Assembly (NCBI GenBank): GCA_021639365.1
Contig: JAJXHK010000009.1
Coordinates: 10,663 to 63,056 of the forward strand
Direction of reading: 5' to 3'
Length of the DNA: 52,394 nucleotides
Source: Collinsella aerofaciens
GTDB taxonomy: Bacteria; Actinomycetota; Coriobacteriia; Coriobacteriales; Coriobacteriaceae
Numbering within the stretch: position 1 is the first letter of the stretch; every line of letters starts with the position of its first letter. Positions 25,204 to 32,596 of the stretch are shown here, piece by piece. The notes under the pieces are model-generated. The model was not told the origin of the DNA. It saw only the letters and a program-made list of their open reading frames with translations, and made no database searches. Both the position numbers and the translations under genes were made by a program.

Positions 25204-25220
25204 GCCCGCCGAGGGCGGGC
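25204..25220. other. Short GC hairpin between the unknown gene and clpP-like gene
   Basis: GCCCGCC and GGCGGGC form a 7-bp stem with a GAG loop in the 62-nt gap. No T tract follows on either strand, so it is more likely an mRNA-stability hairpin than a terminator. Confidence 0.4.
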
Positions 25221-25223
25221 GAG

Positions 25224-26120
25224 CTATCGGGTTCGTCCGAGCCTGCGATCGAGCTCGGTTTCGGGACAGGCCGCCTGTTCGTGCGGTTCTCGGATGTCAA
25301 GGGCTCCAAAGCGATGGAGCGTTGCGATGGGCGTGGTGTATGCGAGTCGTAGCTGATGCTCCACTGGGGCGCGTTCGCCGTTTGTGTAATGGGCCTTGTA
25401 GTACCGCACGATGCTGGCGTTCATTTCCTCGTCGTTGCGATGGCGCCCAAACTGGTGCCTGCAGGTCTCGATGATTTTTGCCACCGACTTGGGTGCCGTC
25501 GCGGGGACAAGGGCGAGATAGCCCTCGAACAGTTCGTTGATGCTCAGGAGGCACAATGTGTCGACCAAGGCTCTAACGGCTGCCTCATCGATGGAAAACT
25601 GCGCGGTCAACTGGTTATGGCGGTTGCGGTCGATAACGGTCGCGCGGGGCCTTGGGGTCTTCTGCCTCGCGGTGCCGGGCATTTGCATTTGCCGGGTCTG
25701 CGCATCGAGCTCGACGTTGCCGCGCTTGAGGTCGTTCAGCGGAAGGAACAATGCAGTGCACAGGGCGTCCCGCTTGATTTCGAGCTTGCAACGTTCGTCG
25801 GGTGTCCATTCGAGCTTGAGTTTCGTGTCGAGCGCCGTGAGCATATGGGCTAAGCAGCCCATAGTAAGGACGCGAGGCTCGTTATCTCGATTTGGGGCAT
25901 AGGGATCTGTCAGCCTGCGAATGTTGGGATCGCCCATGATTTTGATGCAGCGCTTCAGCAGTTGAGGCTTGCCGGCCAAGACCGTCGCGAGCGGCAGCGA
26001 CGCGAAGTTCTCGATGGTTGCGGCGGCAAAGGCGGCGTCGTATTTGTTTGCGGATGCTCGCTCAATGCGGGCATCCAGGACGCTTCCTTTATTGCCGTCT
26101 TCAATACGGTAGGTTGTCAT
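25224..26120 (-). CDS. Unknown protein, first gene of the VirD4/ClpP cluster
   Basis: 298 residues beginning MTTYRIEDGNKGSVLDARIE. It appears soluble and mixed alpha, with a basic segment around residue 145-175 (ARQKTPRPRATVIDRNRHN). I do not recognise a family. It precedes the ClpP-like and VirD4-like genes on the same strand with a 62-nt gap, so it likely belongs to the same unit. The ATG at 26120 has TTGGAGAAG upstream. The frame stays open to an ATG at 26276 through a His/Gln-rich stretch; see the repeat at 26138. Confidence 0.6.
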   Translation of the reverse strand: MTTYRIEDGNKGSVLDARIERASANKYDAAFAAATIENFASLPLATVLAGKPQLLKRCIKIMGDPNIRRLTDPYAPNRDNEPRVLTMGCLAHMLTALDTKLKLEWTPDERCKLEIKRDALCTALFLPLNDLKRGNVELDAQTRQMQMPGTARQKTPRPRATVIDRNRHNQLTAQFSIDEAAVRALVDTLCLLSINELFEGYLALVPATAPKSVAKIIETCRHQFGRHRNDEEMNASIVRYYKAHYTNGERAPVEHQLRLAYTTPIATLHRFGALDIREPHEQAACPETELDRRLGRTR

Positions 26121-26609
26121 AGCTTCTCCAATCGGTTGATGTTCGTGCTGTTTGTTGATGTGTTGGTTGTCGTGAGTGATGTGCTTGCCGTGGGTGATGT
26201 GCTGACGTTGGGGTGCTATGCGGTTTTCAATGAGCCCGTGAGGCAGTTGCTGCAGGGGCGGGATGGAACGGCCCATGCAAGGCGGAAGGCATCGTGCTCA
26301 AAATCGAGACAGCAATGCCCTGGGTGCCTCACATGTGGCAGTTACCTCATTAAGTTGTCATTGCGTTTGGGGTTGTACTTTGCCGATCTTCCTTCTCTTA
26401 CACGCTAAAACTCAAACTTCATATGCTCGATCTACTTAAAACCGCAACGGCGGTCTTTTATCAACTTATATGTCGGAACGCGTCTTTGCAAGTACTTTTT
26501 TGCCTTTGTTTCAAATGGGGTGGTTTTGCAACCGTCATGCGCGCGCTGTGTGAACGTGCCCCGGCTCGGATAAGATAGTGCGCGATAAAAACGATGCAAG
26601 GAGGCTTAT
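26121..26609. other. 489-nt intergenic region with degenerate 18-nt repeats
   Basis: The part nearest the minus-strand gene holds degenerate tandem TGATGT units at 26138, 26156, 26177 and 26195. The middle has a CACATGTG palindrome (about 26329-26336). The right part is A+T rich with an ACCGC/GCGGT hairpin near 26440-26460. TAAGAT at 26571-26576 may be the -10 of the HAD gene at 26610. No RNA gene was identified. Confidence 0.45.
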
Positions 26610-27452
26610 ATGGCAATCAAAGCCATCGCAATGGATATCGACGGTACGCTCACCAACGACCAAAAGGTCATCAGCCCGCGTACGCGCGAGAAGCTGCTCG
26701 CGGCGCAGGAGTCGGGAATTAAGCTCATCTTGGCTTCGGGTCGTCCCGCATGGGGGCTGCACGCCTTGGCGCAGGAGCTCGACCTTCAAAACCATGACGG
26801 TCTGCTAGTCGCTTTCAATGGCGCGCATGTGGTCGATGCTCAGACCGATGAGGTCCTTTTTGACCAGGCCATGCCGGCTGACGAGCTGCACCGTCTGATT
26901 GATCATCTGCGTAATTTTGACGTGATCCCTATGATTTCGCTCGGTCGTAATCTGCACGTCGAGGATTCGTACCATTGCATGATCACGCTGCCTGACGGCT
27001 CGCAGAAGAATATCGTCAAGTATGAGCGCGATGCGTGCGATCTTAAGATTCGCGAGGTCGAGAGCTTGCATGAGGTTGTGGACGCTTATCCCGTGGACAA
27101 GCTGCTGACGGCGGGCGATCCGGCCTACCTGCAGGCGCATTACGAGGAGATGTATGCGCCCTTTAAGCAGACGCTTTCGGGCATGTTTACGGCCGACTGG
27201 TACTTTGAGTACACGGCGCCCGGTATCGACAAGGCCCGTGCGCTCGAGGGTGCCCTGCCCAAGCTCGGCATCGATGCCAGCGATGTCGTATCGTTTGGCG
27301 ACGGCCAGAACGACAAGTCCATGATTGAGTGGGCCGGCACGGGTGTAGCCATGGGCAACGCCGTCGATGAGGTTAAGGCTGTGGCCCAGATGGTGACCGC
27401 CAATAACAACGAAGATGGTATTGCGGTGGCGCTGGATAAGCTGCTGGGCTAG
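26610..27452 (+). CDS. HAD-superfamily (Cof-type) phosphatase
   Basis: 280 residues. Motif I MDIDGTLTNDQ at 8-18, motif II ILASGRPAWG, Lys of motif III in GIDKARALEG and motif IV SFGDGQNDKSMI. Length and order match Cof/YidA-type enzymes that hydrolyse sugar phosphates. The substrate is unknown. AAGGAGG precedes the ATG at 26610. The gene is followed after 64 nt by another HAD gene and then by a sugar kinase, a grouping that suggests sugar-phosphate metabolism or detoxification. Confidence 0.9.
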   Translation: MAIKAIAMDIDGTLTNDQKVISPRTREKLLAAQESGIKLILASGRPAWGLHALAQELDLQNHDGLLVAFNGAHVVDAQTDEVLFDQAMPADELHRLIDHLRNFDVIPMISLGRNLHVEDSYHCMITLPDGSQKNIVKYERDACDLKIREVESLHEVVDAYPVDKLLTAGDPAYLQAHYEEMYAPFKQTLSGMFTADWYFEYTAPGIDKARALEGALPKLGIDASDVVSFGDGQNDKSMIEWAGTGVAMGNAVDEVKAVAQMVTANNNEDGIAVALDKLLG

Positions 27453-27516
27453 AATCGCCGATTAATGCATGATTCGGGCGCCTGCTCGCGGGCGTCCTTT
27501 TGTTAGGGAGGGTGCC

Positions 27517-28176
27517 GTGTCCGCATTTCCGTTCGACGCCGTTATCTTTGACATGGACGGCGTCATTGTCGATACCGAGTATTACTACTTGGGCGAGACT
27601 GCCGCGTTTGCCAAGGAGCTGGGGCTTAATCTGACTCAAGAGGAGTTGAATGGGCAGGTCGGTACCTCCCATCAGTTCTTCCTGCATATGCTGGTCGATT
27701 GGTTTGAGCGCGCCGGTAAGGGGCATTTCACTGGCGAGGAAGCGTTGGCCCGTTGGGACGAGTGGGCGCATAAACGTCCGCGCGACTATCAGGCTTTGAT
27801 TAACCCAGGCGCCGTGGATACGATTCGAGAGCTGCCGCGCCGTGGCGTTCGCGTGGCGCTTGCCAGCTCGTCTCCCATGGTTAGCATCGAGGAAGTACTC
27901 AACGCATGCGGGCTGTCGGATGCCTTTGAGTATGTGGTGAGCGGCGAGCAGTTTAAGGAGAGCAAGCCCGAGCCCGACATCTACCTGCATGCGCTGGAAC
28001 TACTGGGGCTGCCCGCGAATCGCTGTTGCTGCGTTGAGGATTCGGTGCCTGGCATCACTGCCGGCAAGCGCGCCGGTCTGACGGTAATCGCCAAGCGTGA
28101 GGAGCGCTTTGGCTTTAGTCAGGACGCCGCGGATAAGATTATCGATCAGCTGCCGGACCTGCTGGAACTCGCGTAG
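27517..28176 (+). CDS. HAD-superfamily phosphatase/phosphomutase (beta-PGM-like)
   Basis: 219 residues. Motif I FDMDGVIVDTE at about 10-20, motif II LASSSPM, motif III Lys in KESKPEPDIYL and motif IV CVEDSVPGITAGKRAG. The helical cap after motif I and the DGV...DTE form place it with beta-phosphoglucomutase-like and related subfamily IA enzymes. It cannot be told whether it is a mutase or a phosphatase. The GTG at 27517 follows TTAGGGAGG. The frame is open upstream to 27469 without a better start. Confidence 0.88.
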   Translation: MSAFPFDAVIFDMDGVIVDTEYYYLGETAAFAKELGLNLTQEELNGQVGTSHQFFLHMLVDWFERAGKGHFTGEEALARWDEWAHKRPRDYQALINPGAVDTIRELPRRGVRVALASSSPMVSIEEVLNACGLSDAFEYVVSGEQFKESKPEPDIYLHALELLGLPANRCCCVEDSVPGITAGKRAGLTVIAKREERFGFSQDAADKIIDQLPDLLELA

Positions 28177-28236
28177 ATCCTGGGCGGTACTGCTGTCACA
28201 ACAGTGATTCCGTTGGCATAAGAGAGGGGCGGCGTC

Positions 28237-29100
28237 ATGGCATTTGACGTGAACGCACTGGGGTTTGGCGACAACGTCGTCGACCGCTACGAGCATATCC
28301 ACACGATGTATCCGGGTGGCAATGCGGTGAACTTTGCCGTGTATGCCAAGAAGTGCGGTGCCGCGCGCTCCGCGTATATGGGCATCTTTGGTAATGACGC
28401 TGCTGCTGAGCATGTGATTGCGAGTCTTGAGGATGAGGACGTTGAACTAGCCAAATGCAAGCAGCTCATCGGCGAGAATGGTGCGGCACGCGTTATTGTG
28501 GTCGATGGTGATCGTGTATTTCTGGGATCGAACGAGGGCGGCATCCGCGGTGATGCGCGCTATGTGCTCGATCGTTTTGATCTGGCGTATATGAAGCAGT
28601 TCGATGTGGTCCATTCGGGTAACTACTGCTTTACCGAGCGTGAGCTGCCTAAGCTAAAGGCGTCGGGTATTACCGTTTCGTTTGACTTCTCGGATGATTC
28701 GACCGATGAGTACTACGAGCAGATTGCTCCCTACGTTGACTTCGCGTTCTTTAGCGCGGCAGACGCTGCGAGCGAGGATGAGATTCGCGAGCGTCTGGCA
28801 TGGGTGAAGAGCCTAGGTCCGCGTTTTGTATCGGCAACGGCTGGCGCTGAGGGCTGTATTGCCTATGATGGCGATCGTTATTACCGCCAACTGGCTAAAC
28901 CGGTAACGGATATGAAGGACACCATGGGTGCGGGTGACTCGTTCCTCACCTCGTTTTTGGTGTGCTATCTCGATTCCGCCAAGCGTGGTGAGGATGGCGC
29001 CGAGGCCATCGAGCGCGCGCTCGACTTTGCTGCCGGGTTTGCCTCGACCGTGTGCGGCATGGAAGGTTCTTGGGGCCACGGAGCGCCGATTTTTGAATAG
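28237..29100 (+). CDS. PfkB-family sugar kinase, fructoselysine-6-kinase-like
   Basis: 287 residues. GFGDNVVDRYEHIHTMYPGG near the start, GGNAVNFAVYAKKCGA and the catalytic DTMGAGDSFLTSF near the end define a PfkB kinase. The opening GDN-x-VD and the short length resemble FrlD, which phosphorylates fructoselysine, an Amadori product. No deglycase gene is nearby, so the substrate call is tentative. GAGAGGGGC precedes the ATG at 28237. It lies 60 nt after a HAD gene and directly before the inverted-repeat element at 29145. Confidence 0.78.
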   Translation: MAFDVNALGFGDNVVDRYEHIHTMYPGGNAVNFAVYAKKCGAARSAYMGIFGNDAAAEHVIASLEDEDVELAKCKQLIGENGAARVIVVDGDRVFLGSNEGGIRGDARYVLDRFDLAYMKQFDVVHSGNYCFTERELPKLKASGITVSFDFSDDSTDEYYEQIAPYVDFAFFSAADAASEDEIRERLAWVKSLGPRFVSATAGAEGCIAYDGDRYYRQLAKPVTDMKDTMGAGDSFLTSFLVCYLDSAKRGEDGAEAIERALDFAAGFASTVCGMEGSWGHGAPIFE

Positions 29101-29144
29101 TTGAGCGGTCCCGGGAAGTCGAATTGTTGTCTTTCCGGGACCCT

Positions 29145-29374
29145 GTGGGCAAAAAATGCCAAATATGAGTACTGTAACTATTTTAGTAACAGCAAAATCA
29201 AGCCTTTGAGGCCCTAGCTGAGTGCCTGGGAGCGATAAAAGCCTGTTTTAAACGGCTTTAGCCATACTAAAACACCTAGATAATGAACGGATGTACATTA
29301 TCTAGGTGTGCATTTGTCGCAAAATAATGCTACTAGCATTGCAACAGTACTCATATTTGGTGTTTTTTGCCCAC
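29145..29374. repeat. 230-bp element with 31-bp terminal inverted repeats
   Basis: The ends at 29145-29175 and 29344-29374 are inverted copies over 31 bases with two mismatches, both of which become G-T wobbles in an RNA stem. GACCC/GGGTC extend the pairing outward. Inside are a perfect 13-bp hairpin (CACCTAGATAATG at 29273 with its complement ending at 29308), AAAGCC/GGCTTT at 29238-29260 and smaller dyads. No ORF is seen inside. It fits a MITE-like element or a structured RNA and fills the gap between pfkB-like and tatD genes. Confidence 0.8.
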
Positions 29375-29379
29375 CGGGG

Positions 29380-30162
29380 TCAGCGGAAGTCAAATATGAA
29401 GCGCGAATTTTCCAAAACGATCGATTCGGCGCTCTCCACGACGCAGTTTTTAAGTTCGGCGATGTGCCGAGAGACGCTTTTCAGCGATGTGATGAGCTGC
29501 TGTGCGCTTGCATCTGCTTGCGGCCGGGCTGGTGCATCAGTCTCGAGCAGCAGGCGGTCGAGTGGAATCTGTCGGGCGTATTCGCGACCGCGCTTGGTGG
29601 CGAGCATCCGCTCATTCACGGAAAAATAGCAGCCTGCGTTTCGCGCGCGGACGAACTCGTTCGAGGTACCGCTAAACCAGTGGAAGATGATAGCGGGGGA
29701 GTCGGGGCTTGGGGTGAGCAATTCATGTGACCCGAGGACGTCCAGCACGGTTCCTGCCGAACGAACGGCGTGAATTGATATCACGCGCCCGGCAAGAGGG
29801 TGCTGCACGAGTGCATCGCAGAGCCGGTCAAATGCCTGTATTTGTAGCGGCTCGCTTCCGGCAAAGCGCGCGGAAAAGTCGAGTCCTACCTCGCCGATAT
29901 AGCGCTCTTGGTCAGCAACTTCGCAAAGCAGATTGACTTCGGCAGGACCGCAGCGGCCGTCGGCGAGCCACCAGGGATGGAGGCCGGCGCCCGCGATAAT
30001 GTTTGGGTATCGGCTGGCCCGCTTTTTTGCTGCCGCGAAGTCGCGTGGATCGACCCCGCAGTCAAAGAGCCCCAGACCCAACGCCGCCGACTCACTGGCT
30101 GCAGCATCGGGGCTGAGCATCAAATCAAGATGACAATGCGTGTCAAAGAATCGCGGTTCCAT
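29380..30162 (-). CDS. TatD-family metal-dependent hydrolase
   Basis: 260 residues. DTHCHLDL near residue 7 (two metal His), GEVGLDF near 100 (Glu), then HWFSG and ETDAPARP supplying the remaining metal ligands. TatD proteins are 3'-5' exonucleases or related amidohydrolase-fold enzymes. The ATG at 30162 lies 14 nt after the tcdA stop, so the two are likely one operon. Its stop codon lies at the edge of the inverted-repeat element (5 nt beyond the 31-bp arm). Confidence 0.88.
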   Translation of the reverse strand: MEPRFFDTHCHLDLMLSPDAAASESAALGLGLFDCGVDPRDFAAAKKRASRYPNIIAGAGLHPWWLADGRCGPAEVNLLCEVADQERYIGEVGLDFSARFAGSEPLQIQAFDRLCDALVQHPLAGRVISIHAVRSAGTVLDVLGSHELLTPSPDSPAIIFHWFSGTSNEFVRARNAGCYFSVNERMLATKRGREYARQIPLDRLLLETDAPARPQADASAQQLITSLKSVSRHIAELKNCVVESAESIVLENSRFIFDFR

Positions 30163-30176
30163 CGCAGGGCATCCTG

Positions 30177-30974
30177 TTAGTCCAAGCGCTGGCCATCGGC
30201 GCGCACGCGCTCGCACCCGCGCCCGCTAATCTGGCGAATGACCTCGCCGGCAATCATCTGGCCCATGATGGGCGGCATAAAGCTGGCGGTTCCGAGCTCG
30301 GTTCGCTCGTGGATGTTGGAGGGGTCACGGCGCTGGGTCTTGACCGATTCCTCGCAGCTAAATAGAACGTGCAGGCTCTTGATGCCGCGTTTTTTGCACT
30401 CCTTGCGCATGATGCGGCTCATAGGGTCGCGCACCGTGTCAAAGATATCGGCGAAGTGCAGACATTCGGGATGCAGCTTGTTGCCGCCGCCCATGGAGCT
30501 CACCAAGCGAATGCTGTGGTCCTGAGCATATTTGGCAACGGTGAGTTTTGCCGAGATGGTGTCGATCGCGTCGATGACGTAGTCGAGCTTACCGCCCGTC
30601 TGCTCCAAAACGCTGGCGAAAAACTCGTCAATGTTGTCGCTCAACAGATATTCGGTGCGCTTGACGACGGTGGCGGCGGGGTTGATGTCGTGAATCATCG
30701 CTTCCATAACGTCGACCTTGCGCTTGCCGATGGTGCTGTGAAAGGCGATGGCCTGGCGATTGATATTGCTGGGTGCGATGATGTCCTTGTCCAGAATTAC
30801 AAAATGACCAATGCCGCCGCGGGCGAGTGCCTCGCAGCAGTTGGAGCCCACGCCTCCGCAGCCGAGCACCAGCACCGTAGCATCGGCGAGCTTATCGAGT
30901 GCCTCGCGGCCCATGATGATCTCGAGCTTGGTGTCGCGTGTCTCGTTGGGAGTTGCGGCTGTGGTTTCGGTCAT
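30177..30974 (-). CDS. tcdA: tRNA threonylcarbamoyladenosine dehydratase (TcdA/CsdL-like)
   Basis: 265 residues of the E1/ThiF fold. ATP-binding LVLGCGGVGSNCCEAL near 38, NINRQAI, then DAIDTISAK and the C-terminal GTASFMPPIMGQMIAGEVI typical of TcdA. It cyclises t6A to ct6A at tRNA position 37, using ATP. I start at 30974 because GGAGG is 6 nt upstream; the ATG at 30980 abuts that site. It is followed by tatD. No csdE/csdA partner is visible. Confidence 0.87.
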   Translation of the reverse strand: MTETTAATPNETRDTKLEIIMGREALDKLADATVLVLGCGGVGSNCCEALARGGIGHFVILDKDIIAPSNINRQAIAFHSTIGKRKVDVMEAMIHDINPAATVVKRTEYLLSDNIDEFFASVLEQTGGKLDYVIDAIDTISAKLTVAKYAQDHSIRLVSSMGGGNKLHPECLHFADIFDTVRDPMSRIMRKECKKRGIKSLHVLFSCEESVKTQRRDPSNIHERTELGTASFMPPIMGQMIAGEVIRQISGRGCERVRADGQRLD

Positions 30975-31061
30975 AGACATCCTCCGATGGGGAAGCGATT
31001 CGTGTTTTAGCTATCGCCATTATAGGTATTATCGCGATTCCATTTGAGCCCTAGGGGCTTG

Positions 31062-31090
31062 TTGAAATGAGGCAGGGATTCGCATAAGAT
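31062..31090 (+). promoter_or_regulatory. Promoter of the candidate antitoxin RNA
   Basis: TTGAAA (31062-31067) and TAAGAT (31085-31090) have ideal 17-bp spacing. A start near 31097 would produce an RNA antisense to the 3' part of the toxin message. Confidence 0.6.
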
Positions 31091-31096
31091 GAAGCA

Positions 31097-31190
31097 GATG
31101 GCACCCGTTGCCGCGGGTTGGCCAACTCCCAAACACGTTTGTAGCGTGAGAAGTGGCCGTCTTCGCATTACGCGGGGGCGGCTATTTCAT
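31097..31190 (+). ncRNA. Candidate type I antitoxin RNA
   Basis: The predicted RNA of about 90 nt starts from the promoter at 31062. It contains the ACCCG/CGGGT stem-loop near 31103-31120 and ends at a GC-rich hairpin (GCCGTCTTCGC 31156-31166 with GCGGGGGCGGC 31172-31182) followed by TATTT. It is complementary to the toxin mRNA 3' region and its stop codon. Ends are estimated, not observed. Confidence 0.5.
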
Positions 31191-31268
31191 TCGACCTCCT
31201 ATGTGGATGCCGAGTTCCACAGCCGCGATTACAAGCAATAGCAACGTCAGGACATTATCAATACTCAT
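31182..31268 (-). CDS. Candidate type I toxin: 28-residue membrane peptide
   Basis: ATG at 31268 is preceded by AAGGAGATGGACT, a strong ribosome site. The peptide starts MSIDNV, continues with the hydrophobic run LTLLLLVIAAVELGIHI (about residues 7-23) and ends GGRMK, then TAG. One membrane helix with a short basic tail is the plan of holin-like type I toxins (TxpA, Fst, TisB classes). The locus has an antisense promoter, a LexA-like box in the toxin promoter and 11-bp complementarity between the predicted mRNA 5' end (31303-31313) and its 3' region (31091-31101). Toxicity is inferred, not shown. Confidence 0.6.
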   Translation of the reverse strand: MSIDNVLTLLLLVIAAVELGIHIGGRMK

Positions 31269-31320
31269 AGTCCATCTCCTTCTCGGGTAGAGCGGAGGTG
31301 GCCCATCTGCTTCGTATCCA

Positions 31321-31349
31321 ATTGTATCTAAAAACGAACAAATGTTCTA
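31321..31349 (-). promoter_or_regulatory. Toxin promoter overlapped by a LexA box
   Basis: On the minus strand TAGAAC (31349-31344) and TACAAT (31326-31321) are 17 bp apart. CGAACAAATGTTCT at 31335-31348 matches CGAAC-N4-GTTCG in 9 of 10 defined positions and covers the -35 and spacer. LexA binding there would block transcription until DNA damage. The start would be about 31314, where the 5' end can pair with the 3' region. Confidence 0.6.
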
Positions 31350-31363
31350 TAGCAACTTGTAGG

Positions 31364-31401
31364 TTAGATAATTAGACAAACATCTAAATATCGTGTATAG
31401 T
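31364..31401 (+). promoter_or_regulatory. Promoter/operator of the sdpR-like operon
   Basis: TAGACA (31373-31378) and TATAGT (31396-31401) are 17 bp apart. The inverted repeat TTAGAT (31364-31369) / ATCTAA (31382-31387) brackets the -35, a good place for the ArsR-type product to repress itself. Confidence 0.6.
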
Positions 31402-31435
31402 GTGCGCGTCGTGAGAAGTGAAGAAAGGAGGTCTT

Positions 31436-31714
31436 ATGCCGGGAGAGGGATTTAAGGCACTGTCCGACCCGACGCGGCGGCGTATCTTGGAGCTGCTGCG
31501 CGAGGGCAATTGCACGGCAGGGGAGCTTGCCGAGCATTTCGACATCAGTAAACCGTCGCTCAGTCATCACTTGGCAACGCTTAAGAATGCTGGACTGGTG
31601 ACCGATGAACGTCATGGTCAAAACATCGTATACAGCTTAAACACCACCGTCATGCAGGACTTGATCGGCTGGTTTATGGGCTTTACCAACACTGAAGGTG
31701 ATAAGGATGAATAA
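31436..31714 (+). CDS. ArsR/SdpR-type autorepressor
   Basis: 92 residues, essentially one winged HTH: FKALSDPTRRRILELLREGN, then TAGELAEHFDISKPSLSHHLATLKNAGLV (quoted in parts of the recognition region) and a VYSLN wing. No ArsR metal-binding Cys pair is present, and the SdpI-like gene follows with an 8-nt overlap, which is the SdpR-SdpI arrangement of Bacillus. There, SdpR represses the operon and is held at the membrane by SdpI when toxin is present. AAAGGAGG precedes the ATG at 31436. Confidence 0.85.
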   Translation: MPGEGFKALSDPTRRRILELLREGNCTAGELAEHFDISKPSLSHHLATLKNAGLVTDERHGQNIVYSLNTTVMQDLIGWFMGFTNTEGDKDE

Positions 31715-32411
31715 CGAAAACAAGGGCATTCACGCCACGGGGATATCGCTGCGCGTGTGGGTCGCGCTTGCCGTGCTGTGCGTGGTTAACGTCGCGGCGC
31801 ACCTCTTGGTGATGCCGAGCCTGCCTGCGCAGATCCCCACGCACTGGGGTGCGAACGGCGCCGTCGACGGTTGGGGCCCCAGTTGGATGGCCTCCGCGCT
31901 CGGCGTGCTGCCGTTGGCGCTTCTCGCAATGCTCTACGTGGTGCCGCGCATCGATCCCAAAGGCGAGGCGTATCGGACCTCGGGCAAGTTCTATCAGGGT
32001 TTCGTAATTGCCTTCACCTTGTTCATGTGTGCCATCAGTTGGCTGGGAGAGCTCACGGTGTGGGGTGTAGTTCCTGCTGTCGGTTCGGTTAACTTGCTGA
32101 TTTCCGGCGCTGTCGGCTTGCTCTTTATTGGCATGGGCAACTACCTGCCGCGCGTGAAGCAGAACTACACGCTTGGCATCAAAACGCCCTGGGCGCTCGC
32201 CGATCCCGAGAACTGGCGGCGCACGCAGCGCTTTGGTGGCGCCTGCTTTATGGTGCTGGGTGCCGGGCTCATCGTGATGGGCGTGGTGGGCACAGTGCTT
32301 TCGAGCGAGGTCACAGCCGCGGCAGTCGCGGTGCTGGCGTTCGGGTCGGTCGGGGTCGTGTATGCCTACTCGTATCTACTGTGGCGCAAGTCGCAGCGAG
32401 CCGTTCGCTAA
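31707..32411 (+). CDS. SdpI-family membrane immunity/signal protein
   Basis: 234 residues with about six membrane helices. The segment MPSLPAQIPTHWGANGAVDGWG is the DUF1648 signature of SdpI proteins (only the first part is needed for recognition: LPAQIPTHW). NYTLGIKTPWALADPENW near residue 155 is the second SdpI signature. In Bacillus it confers immunity to the SdpC toxin and sequesters SdpR. No sdpABC toxin genes are present here, so it may protect against toxins from other strains. Overlaps the regulator gene, so translation is probably coupled. Confidence 0.85.
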   Translation: MNNENKGIHATGISLRVWVALAVLCVVNVAAHLLVMPSLPAQIPTHWGANGAVDGWGPSWMASALGVLPLALLAMLYVVPRIDPKGEAYRTSGKFYQGFVIAFTLFMCAISWLGELTVWGVVPAVGSVNLLISGAVGLLFIGMGNYLPRVKQNYTLGIKTPWALADPENWRRTQRFGGACFMVLGAGLIVMGVVGTVLSSEVTAAAVAVLAFGSVGVVYAYSYLLWRKSQRAVR

Positions 32412-32477
32412 GGTTGCGGAAAACTAGCGTACGCAGTTCATAGTGTGTTCCGGGGGACTTTTCCCAGGTAGTATTAG

Positions 32478-32504
32478 GGGGTGTGGGCAACCATGCCCCT
32501 TTTT
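32478..32504 (+). terminator. Terminator of the sdpRI-like operon
   Basis: GGGGTGTGG (32478-32486) pairs with CCATGCCCC (32491-32499) through two wobbles, loop GCAA, followed by TTTTT. Confidence 0.75.
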
Positions 32505-32596
32505 CGTTAAATTTCAGAGCTGGTTACCTCATTTCGTTTCCACTAAAACGAAAACAAGAATAGGGAAACAGCAGGTAGAAAGGATAAGACAGGCAA

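Noticed and set aside
26121..26260. Possible CRISPR-like repeats
   Set aside because: Units are short, degenerate and without unique spacers of regular size.
29107..29142. Separate terminator of the PfkB-like gene (GGTCCCGG/CCGGGACC)
   Set aside because: The stem is real, but no T tract follows and part of it can pair with the adjoining inverted-repeat element instead; not listed as an independent terminator.
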